NCBI GenBank assembly: GCA_945903655.1
Contig: CAMDOY010000233.1
Coordinates: forward strand, 1-6,199
Origin: Rhizobium sp. Q54
GTDB taxonomy: Bacteria > Pseudomonadota > Alphaproteobacteria > Rhizobiales > Beijerinckiaceae
Reading direction: 5' to 3'
DNA: 6,199 nucleotides
In this document: in pieces, positions 1 to 5,821 of the stretch
How positions within the stretch are numbered: position 1 is the first letter of the stretch
Layout of the letters: each line of letters opens with the position of its first letter
Position numbers and translations under genes: made by a program
Notes under the pieces: model-generated
What the model was told of the DNA's origin: nothing
The model's database searches: none
What the model saw: only the letters and a program-made list of their open reading frames with translations

Positions 1-671
1 ATGTCTCGACCGACGAAGTCTTCGGCGCGCTTGGCGATGAGGGCCTTTTCACCGAGGAGACGGCCTATGACCCCCGTTCCCCCTATTCGGCCTCGAAGGC
101 GGGCTCGGATCATCTGGTGCGGGCCTGGTGGCATACCTATGGCCTGCCGATCACCATGACCAATTGCTCCAACAATTATGGGCCCTATCACTTCCCCGAA
201 AAGCTGATCCCCCTGATGATTGTCAAGGCGCTGGCGGGGGAGCCCCTGCCCGTCTACGGGCGCGGCGAGAATATCCGCGATTGGCTCTATGTGGACGATC
301 ATGCCCGCGCGATCCAACTCGTCTTTGAAAAGGCGGCGCCAGGATCGACCTATAATGTGGGCGGGCGCGCCGAGCGCAAGAACATGGATGTGGTGCAAGG
401 GGTCTGCGCCGCCCTCGACCGCCTTCGCCCACGCGCCGACGGCAAGGCCTATGCGGAGCAGATTTCATTCGTGACCGACCGACCCGGCCATGATTTCCGT
501 TACGCGATCGACTGCAGCCGCATTGAAGCGGAGTTGGGCTGGGCACAGACCGAAACCTTCGAAACCGGCCTGTCGAAAACCGTCGCATGGTTCCTCGAGA
601 ATGAGGCCTGGTGGCGCGCCATTCTTGCGCGCCAATATGCGGGCGAGCGGCTGGGATTGAAGCAACCATGA
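1..671 (+). CDS. rfbB: dTDP-glucose 4,6-dehydratase, 5'-truncated by the window edge
   Basis: Cytoplasmic NAD-dependent enzyme of the extended short-chain dehydrogenase family that converts dTDP-glucose to dTDP-4-keto-6-deoxyglucose, the second step of dTDP-L-rhamnose synthesis. The frame is open from the left edge (first full codon at position 3) and gives 222 residues, against about 350 for the family, so roughly 130 residues including the NAD-binding glycine motif lie outside. Visible hallmarks are VSTDEVFG at the very start (the catalytic Thr-Asp-Glu), the YSASK catalytic Tyr and Lys at visible residues 28 and 32 (bases 84-98), NCSNNYGPYHFPEKLIP, and GRGENIRDWLYVDDH. This combination is specific to RmlB/RfbB rather than to other NDP-sugar epimerases. 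The TGA stop overlaps the ATG of rfbD. The alternative in-frame ATG at 117 lies after the active site and is not the true start. Confidence 0.96.
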   Translation, partial: VSTDEVFGALGDEGLFTEETAYDPRSPYSASKAGSDHLVRAWWHTYGLPITMTNCSNNYGPYHFPEKLIPLMIVKALAGEPLPVYGRGENIRDWLYVDDHARAIQLVFEKAAPGSTYNVGGRAERKNMDVVQGVCAALDRLRPRADGKAYAEQISFVTDRPGHDFRYAIDCSRIEAELGWAQTETFETGLSKTVAWFLENEAWWRAILARQYAGERLGLKQP

Positions 672-1558
672 GAGAGGTGCTGGTCACCGGCGGTTCCGGA
701 CAGGTCGGCGGGGCGCTTCTGGCGCTCCCCCCTGAGCAAGGCTTCCGTTTTGTCGGACTGGACCGGGACGCGCTCGATCTTTCGAACCCTCAGACTTTCG
801 CAGGCGTTCTGGCCTCCCGTCCCTGGGCGGCCATCATCAACGCCGCCGCCTATACGGCGGTCGACAAGGCCGAGACCGAGGTCGAGGAGGCCTGGCGGGT
901 CAACGCCCTGGCGCCGGCCTGTCTGGCCCGGCAAGTGGCCCTGGCCGGGATCCCCCTGGTGCATGTCTCGACCGATTATGTGTTTTCCGGCGCCAGCGCC
1001 CGCCCCTATGTCGAGGATGATCCGGTGGCGCCTTTAGGGGTCTATGGCGCCAGCAAGGAGGGCGGAGAACAGGGCGTTCGCACCGCTGGCGGGCGCGCTG
1101 TGATCGTGCGCACCTCCTGGGTGGTCAGCCCCTGGCGCGCCAATTTCCTGAAGACCATGCTGCGCCTTGGCGCAGAGCGCGATGTTCTGCGCGTCGTCGC
1201 CGATCAGCAGGGCGCGCCGACCTCCGCCGCTGATCTGGCCTCCGCGCTGGCGACCATCGCGCGCACGCTGATCAATGATCCGGCGGCGCCCACGGGAACG
1301 TTTCATTTCTCCAATGCCGGGGTCACCACCTGGGCGGATTTCGCCACCGAGATCTTCCGCCTCTGCGCCGCACGCGGGGGCCCGAGCGCGCGCGTCGAGC
1401 CGGTCTCGACAGCGCAGTACCCCACCCCGGCCCGCCGCCCCGCCTACTCCCTTCTCTCGACAGAGCGGATCGAGCGCCTCTATGGCCGCTCGCCGCGCCC
1501 CTGGCAGGCCGCCATCAGCGACATCATCGACGAACTCATCCCATCGAGGACCCCATGA
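668..1558 (+). CDS. rfbD: dTDP-4-dehydrorhamnose reductase
   Basis: Catalyses the NAD(P)H-dependent last step of dTDP-L-rhamnose synthesis, reducing the 4-keto group of dTDP-4-keto-rhamnose. The product is 296 residues, normal for RmlD/RfbD. Motifs in order are the nucleotide-binding GGSGQVGG (residues 8-15), AAAYTAVDKAE (about 59-69), STDYVFSG (101-108), the catalytic YGASK (Tyr126, Lys130), RTSWV (148-152), DQQGAPTSAADLA, and a C-terminal substrate-binding part with RRPAYS. The frame stays open upstream to 611, but the ATG at 668 is chosen because it places the glycine motif at the usual distance from the N-terminus and gives an ATGA overlap with the rfbB stop. There is no strong Shine-Dalgarno sequence before it, consistent with reinitiation after rfbB. 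Its own TGA overlaps the rfbA ATG. Confidence 0.96.
   Translation: MREVLVTGGSGQVGGALLALPPEQGFRFVGLDRDALDLSNPQTFAGVLASRPWAAIINAAAYTAVDKAETEVEEAWRVNALAPACLARQVALAGIPLVHVSTDYVFSGASARPYVEDDPVAPLGVYGASKEGGEQGVRTAGGRAVIVRTSWVVSPWRANFLKTMLRLGAERDVLRVVADQQGAPTSAADLASALATIARTLINDPAAPTGTFHFSNAGVTTWADFATEIFRLCAARGGPSARVEPVSTAQYPTPARRPAYSLLSTERIERLYGRSPRPWQAAISDIIDELIPSRTP
1546..1550 (+). promoter_or_regulatory. Ribosome-binding site of rfbA
   Basis: GAGGA four bases before the ATG at 1555, inside the last codons of rfbD. It supports the chosen rfbA start and coupled translation of rfbD and rfbA. Confidence 0.6.
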
Positions 1559-2439
1559 AAGGCATCATCCTGGCCGGGGGCTCAGGCTCGCGCCTGCATC
1601 CAGCGACCCTCGCCGTCAACAAGCAACTTCTGCCCATCTACGACAAACCGATGATCTATTATCCCCTGTCGGTTCTGATGATGGCCGGGATCAGGGAGAT
1701 CCTCATCATCTCCTCCCCGGAATATCTGGCCAATTACCAGAACCTGTTCGACGATGGCTCGGCCTGGGGCGTCGAGATTTCCTATGCAGTGCAACCGCGC
1801 CCTGAGGGGCTGGCGCAGGCCTTCATCATCGGCGCCGACTTCGTGGGAACGGACTCAGCGGCGCTGATTCTGGGCGACAACGTCTTCTACGGCGCGAATC
1901 TTGGCGCAAAACTCAAGCACGCGGCGGCGAAGACGAGGGGCGCCACGGTTTTCGCCTACCATGTGGAGGATCCCGAGCGTTATGGCGTCGTGAGCTTCGA
2001 CGGGGCGGGACGCGCCGTCGATCTCGCGGAAAAGCCGAAGAACCCGAAGTCACCCTGGGCGGTGACGGGCCTCTATTTCTACGACAACCGCGTTCTGGAG
2101 ATCGCCGCCGCCGTGAAGCCCTCCGAGCGCGGCGAACTGGAGATCACCGACGTCAACCGCGCCTATCTGGAGATGGGAGAGCTTGAGGTTGAACGCCTGG
2201 GGCGCGGCTACGCCTGGCTCGACACCGGCACCCATGACTCCCTGCTGGAAGCGAGCGAATTCGTGCGCACGATCCAGAAGCGGCAGGGCCTGCAGGTCGC
2301 CTGTCTGGAGGAAATCGCTTTCGAACAGGGCTTCATCAATGCGGCGCAAGTCCGGGCGCGCGGCGAACTCTTCGGCAAGACCGCCTATGGGCAATATCTC
2401 CTGCGATTAATCAGGGAAAAGGCGGACAGAGGCGTTTGA
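1555..2439 (+). CDS. rfbA: glucose-1-phosphate thymidylyltransferase
   Basis: Catalyses dTTP plus glucose-1-phosphate to dTDP-glucose and pyrophosphate, the committed first step of the dTDP-rhamnose pathway and usually feedback-inhibited by the end product. It has 294 residues, typical of the family. Motifs are the nucleotide-binding loop AGGSGSRLHP (residues 7-16; many homologues have Thr at position 12 where this has Ser), KQLLPIYDKPM (23-33), PEGLAQAF (83-90), the metal-binding LGDN (Asp108), AEKP (Lys160), GLYFYD (172-177) and the second metal-site motif WLDTGT (Asp223). The ATG at 1555 overlaps the rfbD stop, and a GAGGA ribosome-binding site sits at 1546-1550. It is the last + strand gene here; rfbC is not downstream, so if present in the operon it lies before rfbB. 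A small inverted repeat at 2431-2444 surrounds its stop codon. Confidence 0.97.
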   Translation: MKGIILAGGSGSRLHPATLAVNKQLLPIYDKPMIYYPLSVLMMAGIREILIISSPEYLANYQNLFDDGSAWGVEISYAVQPRPEGLAQAFIIGADFVGTDSAALILGDNVFYGANLGAKLKHAAAKTRGATVFAYHVEDPERYGVVSFDGAGRAVDLAEKPKNPKSPWAVTGLYFYDNRVLEIAAAVKPSERGELEITDVNRAYLEMGELEVERLGRGYAWLDTGTHDSLLEASEFVRTIQKRQGLQVACLEEIAFEQGFINAAQVRARGELFGKTAYGQYLLRLIREKADRGV

Positions 2440-2484
2440 ACGCCAGGGCGCAGACGGAGATCTGTTCCCACTGCAAAAGCAAAT

Positions 2485-2520
2485 GGCGCCAAGCCGCTCC
2501 CTTGGGAGCGGCCCGACGCC
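2485..2520. terminator. GC-rich hairpin between convergent operons, probable terminator
   Basis: The perfect inverted repeat GCCGCTCC (2493-2500) and GGAGCGGC (2505-2512) encloses a CTTG loop. An outer stem of 2485-2490 with 2515-2520 extends it, with one C-A mismatch and a small AA/CC internal loop. It lies 45 bases after the rfbA stop and 32 bases beyond the stop of the minus-strand monooxygenase gene, so either transcript would form it. Neither side has a run of T, so it is not a classical intrinsic terminator; a perfect palindrome GTCTTGCAAGAC follows at 2522-2533. Placement between two converging units is the main argument for a terminator role; it could instead protect the 3' ends of the mRNAs. 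Confidence 0.5.
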
Positions 2521-2551
2521 AGTCTTGCAAGACGCCAGCAGACGGATCGCG

Positions 2552-3691
2552 TCACTTCTTGAAATGCGGCATCACCTCGGAGGCGAACATGTCCATATTG
2601 CGCTTCGTCAACTCATCCGAGAGCGTGCCGAACTGCAGCATGGTGACGAGGCTGTTGACGCCCGTGCGGTCGACCATTTCACTGATCTTCTGGCGCACGG
2701 TCTTGGCGCTGCCGATCAGCGCCGTGCCGCTGGCGATGAGCATGTCGGCGGTAGGGCGCACCTTGCCCAGCGACGAGCGCAGCTTCATGGTCTGCTTCAT
2801 CGAGGACATGGAGGTGTAGCCCGGCGGCAGCAGCATCTCCCAGGGGTTGGGCAGATAGTCGCCGAACAGGGTCTCGATGGCCTTGCCCGCCTCTTCCTTC
2901 GCCTTTTCGTCGGTGTCCGCCACATAGACTGGCACGGCCCACCCCAGCTGATCGCCGGAGCATTCGTAGCCGAATTCCGTGCACTGGTTGCGATAGGCCG
3001 TGAGGTAGCGCGTCACCAGCTCGGTCGAAGAGAAGGTCACGAGGAACTGGTACTTGCGGCTGGGGTCAGCGGCCCACTTCACCGTCTCCGAGGAGCCCTG
3101 CGACGGGATCCAGATGGGCGGGCGCGGCTGCTGATAGGGGCGCGGCCAGCAGTTCACATATTTGAAGTTGTAGTGCTCGCCTTCGAATTCGAAGGGTCCG
3201 GAGCGGGTCCATGCCTGCACGATGAGATCGTGCGCCTCGTGGAAGCGCTCGTGGGAGAAGACCGGATTGGTCCCGGTCGAGTGATATTCCGTGCCGATGC
3301 CGCGCACGAAGCCGGCGATCATGCGCCCGCGCGACATATTGTCGAGCATGGCCATTTCTTCGGCGATGAAGAGCGGGTTGTTGGTGAGGGGCAGCGCCCG
3401 GCCCAGCACCGCGATCTTGACCCGCTTGGTGCGCTGGATAAGGGCGCTGGCGATGAGGTTGGGCGCGGGCATGATGCCATAGGCGGTCTGATGGTGCTCG
3501 TTGACGGCGATGGCGTCGAAGCCCAGATCCTCGGCGCGCGTCAGCAGGCTGATGTGGGACTCATATTCATCCGCGCCCTTGACGGGGTCATAGAGGCTGT
3601 TGGGCAGCACGACCCAGGCGGATCTTTCCTTGTGCCGCGCCTCCATATCGAGGGGGCGGTAGGGCATGAGGGTGAAACCGGTGAAATGCAT
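2552..3691 (-). CDS. Luciferase-like flavin-dependent monooxygenase (second cassette copy)
   Basis: A 379-residue protein of the bacterial luciferase-like monooxygenase family: cytoplasmic TIM-barrel enzymes that use reduced flavin (FMNH2 or F420H2) and usually oxygen. It resembles the LuxA side of the family: AEDLGFDAIAVNEHH (NEHH at residues 64-67, matching the Glu-His-His region of LuxA that includes the active-site His), TKRVKIAVLG (88-97), AEEMAMLDNMSRGR (110-123), GPFEFEG (165-171) and WPRPYQQP (182-189). There is no signal peptide or membrane segment. The substrate cannot be read from sequence; families of this type include luciferases, type II Baeyer-Villiger monooxygenases and desulfurising enzymes. 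The ATG is supported by AGGAG eight bases upstream. It starts four bases after the preceding hydrolase gene and is the last gene of the minus-strand group. It is a diverged paralogue of the monooxygenase at 4605-5804. Confidence 0.9.
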   Translation of the reverse strand: MHFTGFTLMPYRPLDMEARHKERSAWVVLPNSLYDPVKGADEYESHISLLTRAEDLGFDAIAVNEHHQTAYGIMPAPNLIASALIQRTKRVKIAVLGRALPLTNNPLFIAEEMAMLDNMSRGRMIAGFVRGIGTEYHSTGTNPVFSHERFHEAHDLIVQAWTRSGPFEFEGEHYNFKYVNCWPRPYQQPRPPIWIPSQGSSETVKWAADPSRKYQFLVTFSSTELVTRYLTAYRNQCTEFGYECSGDQLGWAVPVYVADTDEKAKEEAGKAIETLFGDYLPNPWEMLLPPGYTSMSSMKQTMKLRSSLGKVRPTADMLIASGTALIGSAKTVRQKISEMVDRTGVNSLVTMLQFGTLSDELTKRNMDMFASEVMPHFKK

Positions 3692-3695
3692 GGTC

Positions 3696-4472
3696 TTAGC
3701 TCCTCGCGAGGAATGAGAGGATCGTGGCGGCGCAGGCGTCGCCCTTGTCAGCCGTCACGGCATGGCCGCACTCGGGGATGATCTCCACCCTCACATCAGG
3801 TACGCCCGCCTTCCAGGCGTCGGCGTAGACGGATGGTAAAAGCTTGTCATTGGCGCCCCAAATCACCTGGGTGGGCACGCTGATGCGGTGCAGCCAGCGC
3901 GCCAGCGCCGGATTGAGCCAGCGCGGCTCCCAGCCCAGACGCGCCGCCATGAAGCGGTTGGCGAGCGCCCGGTCATTATCCTCATCGGAGGGCGTCATGG
4001 CCAGGATCGCCTCGGCGATCTTCTGGTTATGGAACATGTTGCGCACGCTCTCTTCAGCCGACCAGATGAAATTGTCGCCGCTGGGCGCGCCCTTCACGCG
4101 CAGGCCCGCCGGGGCGATGAGCGTGAGATCGAGGATCTGCGTGCAATTGCGGGTGGCCAGCTCCGCCGCCGTCCAGCCACCGAGCGAATGGCCGACGAGG
4201 TGGACTTTACCGATGCCCAACCCATCGAGAAAATCGAGGTAATACATCGCCATATCGCCGATGTTGCGGATCCAGTCCGGCGTAGCCGTGTCGCCAAAGC
4301 CCGGATGCTCGGGGATGATGACGTCATATTGCGCCGCCAGCTTGTCGAAGAACGGCGTCCACACGGGCAGGCCGCCCGCCGAATGCAGGAACAGCAAGGG
4401 CGCGCCCGCGCCCGCCCGCATCATCCTGACGTCCAGATCTCTTACCTTGTGCCGAGTGATTGGCGGCGCCAT
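3696..4472 (-). CDS. Alpha/beta-fold hydrolase (second cassette copy)
   Basis: A 258-residue cytoplasmic hydrolase of the alpha/beta fold, of the MhpC/haloperoxidase-like type. The catalytic triad can be placed: nucleophile Ser96 in GHSLGG (94-99), acid Asp209 in WGANDKLLP, and His237 in ECGHAV. The oxyanion-hole loop is LHSAGG (29-34), followed by PEHPGFGDT (54-62). A lid or cap region runs from about 125 to 195. Relatives cleave C-C bonds, esters, lactones, epoxides or enol lactones, and the substrate cannot be told from sequence. The ATG at 4472 is preceded by a strong AGGAGG, and no credible alternative start is seen. The stop is TAA, four bases before the monooxygenase ATG. The region from residue about 180 to the end aligns clearly with the truncated hydrolase at 5822-6199, for example LHRISVPTQVIWGAND against LHRIAAPTQFIWGAQD. 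Confidence 0.93.
   Translation of the reverse strand: MAPPITRHKVRDLDVRMMRAGAGAPLLFLHSAGGLPVWTPFFDKLAAQYDVIIPEHPGFGDTATPDWIRNIGDMAMYYLDFLDGLGIGKVHLVGHSLGGWTAAELATRNCTQILDLTLIAPAGLRVKGAPSGDNFIWSAEESVRNMFHNQKIAEAILAMTPSDEDNDRALANRFMAARLGWEPRWLNPALARWLHRISVPTQVIWGANDKLLPSVYADAWKAGVPDVRVEIIPECGHAVTADKGDACAATILSFLARS
3699..3705 (-). promoter_or_regulatory. Ribosome-binding site of the second monooxygenase gene
   Basis: On the minus strand GAGGAGC lies seven bases before the ATG at 3691, within the last codons and up to the stop of the upstream hydrolase gene, which points to coupled translation. The site is half of the perfect palindrome TCCTCGCGAGGA (3701-3712), so it may be partly hidden in mRNA structure until ribosomes reach the end of the hydrolase gene. 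Confidence 0.6.
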
Positions 4473-4480
4473 GGCGCGTT

Positions 4481-4486
4481 CCTCCT
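4481..4486 (-). promoter_or_regulatory. Strong ribosome-binding site of the second hydrolase gene
   Basis: AGGAGG on the minus strand, with a gap of eight bases to the ATG that begins at 4472. It is the best Shine-Dalgarno match in the minus-strand group and sits at the start of the second cassette, where there is no overlap with a preceding gene, so independent initiation is expected. Confidence 0.7.
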
Positions 4487-4548
4487 GTAATTTCTCTGCG
4501 TGACACTTAAGCTTTGGGGGGCTTGGGGATCAAGCCTCGCATCGAATA

Positions 4549-4583
4549 CGCCGCAGAGGCGACAGGCCCCTGCGGCGCTTTTT
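4549..4583 (+). terminator. Intrinsic-terminator-like hairpin facing the + strand
   Basis: An eight-base perfect stem CGCCGCAG (4549-4556) and CTGCGGCG (4570-4577) has a 13-base loop in which GGC and GCC may also pair, and is followed on the + strand by C and five T (4579-4583). This is the layout of a factor-independent terminator for + strand transcription, yet both flanking genes run on the minus strand. Read on the minus strand the hairpin is preceded by five A and followed by TATTCG, a poor U-tract. It lies in the 132-base gap between the two hydrolase-monooxygenase pairs. It may attenuate read-through between pairs, stabilise an mRNA end, or stop antisense transcripts. The rest of this gap holds a weaker inverted repeat, GGCTT/AAGCC at 4520-4536, and no convincing promoter. 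Confidence 0.5.
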
Positions 4584-4604
4584 ACCCTTGCCTCAATCGC
4601 GAGG

Positions 4605-5804
4605 TCAGGCTGCCTCGAAGAACTGCGCCTGGGCCTGGCGGGCCTTGAGGCGCGGCATGACTTCGCTGGCGAAGAGACGCATGCTGTCGCAGGTGTCCTC
4701 GGCGCCCAGATGCCCGCCCTGAGACATCATCAGGAGATTGCCCAGACCGCCGATGCCATCGGTGAAGGCGCAGATCTGGTTGAAGACCTGATCGGGCGTG
4801 CCCGCAAAGGCGATGCCGCATTCGATGAAGTCATCGAGGGAGGCGGTCGAAAGCTCGACGGGCCTGCCCTTCGGCGTCATCAGCGTGCGGAAGGCGCGCG
4901 GATTGGGCGAGCGCGCCGAGCGCATGGCCGCCTCCACCGTGAAATAGCCCGGCGGCTTGTTGAAGGGATCGGCGACCTGGGCGTTGGTTCGCAGATAGTC
5001 CGCAATAAGATCGCAGCGACGACGCCCCTCCGCCTCGTTGGAGGCGACGCCACACATGGCCAGATAAGCGAAGCGATCCACCGGCACCTGCGAGCCATGG
5101 CCAGCCGCCTGATAGCCCTGGGCATAGGCCTTGTGCAGCTTCACGGTCTCCGCGATGCCGCCCATGAAGCTCGCCATCACATGGCCGCGCTGGCCGATCT
5201 CCACCGCATTGGCGGGGGTGGCCGTCGAAATCCACATGGGCGGCAGGGGCTGCTGATAGGGACGCGGCCAGAGGTTGATGTTGCGGTAATGGAAGTAATC
5301 CCCTTCAAAACTGAAGGGTCCCGTCGTCGTGGTCATGGCCTTCACGATGAGGTCATGGGCTTCCCAGAAGCGCGACATCAGGGACACCGCATTGGAATTG
5401 GCGGGCTCGATGTCATAGGGCACGCCCTTGATCATGCCGAATTCCAGACGGCCCTTGGAGATCACGTCGATCATCGACATTTCCTCGGCGACCCGGATGG
5501 GATCGGGACGATTGCCGATGGGCACGCCCAGCACCAGCAGACGCGCCCGCTTGGTGACCCGCGCCAGAATGGACAGGATCACCGAAGCCGAAGCGGTCAG
5601 GCAGGTGGCGGTCGAATGATGCTCGTTGAGCATGATGTCGAAGCCCAGCTCATCGGCCAGCATCCACTCGTCGATGTAGCGGTTGTAGAGCCGATGCGCC
5701 ACGTCAGGATCGCAGATCTCGTTGGGCAAGGTGATGCGCAGCGAGGGACGCTCCGCGCCCCAGGCGTCCGGATAGGGTTCTTCGGAGAAATGATAGATGC
5801 GCAT
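4605..5804 (-). CDS. Luciferase-like flavin-dependent monooxygenase (first cassette copy)
   Basis: A 399-residue member of the luciferase-like flavin monooxygenase family, expected to use reduced flavin supplied by a separate reductase. Key segments are an N-terminal MRIYHFSEEPYPDAW, GFDIMLNEHH (NEHH at residues 60-63), TKRARLLVLG (84-93), AEEMSMIDVISKGR (106-119), GPFSFEG (162-168), WPRPYQQP (179-186) and, near the C-terminus, LFASEVMP. The same landmarks occur in the same order in the monooxygenase at 2552-3691, which also ends with FASEVMP, but the segment from about residue 195 to 370 is strongly diverged, suggesting a different substrate. The ATG at 5804 has only a weak AGGG ten bases upstream; it is kept because the N-terminus begins directly with the first strand of the barrel. 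It starts 17 bases after the upstream hydrolase gene. No flavin reductase gene is visible in the window. Confidence 0.91.
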   Translation of the reverse strand: MRIYHFSEEPYPDAWGAERPSLRITLPNEICDPDVAHRLYNRYIDEWMLADELGFDIMLNEHHSTATCLTASASVILSILARVTKRARLLVLGVPIGNRPDPIRVAEEMSMIDVISKGRLEFGMIKGVPYDIEPANSNAVSLMSRFWEAHDLIVKAMTTTTGPFSFEGDYFHYRNINLWPRPYQQPLPPMWISTATPANAVEIGQRGHVMASFMGGIAETVKLHKAYAQGYQAAGHGSQVPVDRFAYLAMCGVASNEAEGRRRCDLIADYLRTNAQVADPFNKPPGYFTVEAAMRSARSPNPRAFRTLMTPKGRPVELSTASLDDFIECGIAFAGTPDQVFNQICAFTDGIGGLGNLLMMSQGGHLGAEDTCDSMRLFASEVMPRLKARQAQAQFFEAA

Positions 5805-5821
5805 GGGATGATGACCCTGTT

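Noticed and set aside
611..667. N-terminal extension of RfbD from an ATG at 611
   Set aside because: It overlaps conserved rfbB coding sequence and places the glycine-rich nucleotide-binding loop 19 residues too far from the N-terminus.
223..687. Minus-strand open frames under rfbB and rfbD (223-687 and 500-964)
   Set aside because: They overlap conserved rfb genes in antisense, are Arg-rich and show no known motif.
2436..2819. Small + strand frame of 127 codons beginning at the rfbA stop
   Set aside because: Most of it is antisense to the 3' end of the second monooxygenase gene and the product has no recognisable features.
2483..3781. Long + strand open frame of 432 codons opposite the second monooxygenase gene
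   Set aside because: It is antisense to a well-supported gene, its translation is rich in Arg, Gly, His and Ala with no recognisable domain, and such frames are common opposite genes in GC-rich DNA.
4505..4533. Possible minus-strand promoter, TTGATC (4528-4533) and TTAAGT (4505-4510) 17 bases apart, before the second cassette
   Set aside because: The spacing is right but the -10 element matches the consensus at only about three of six positions, which is not enough to call a promoter.
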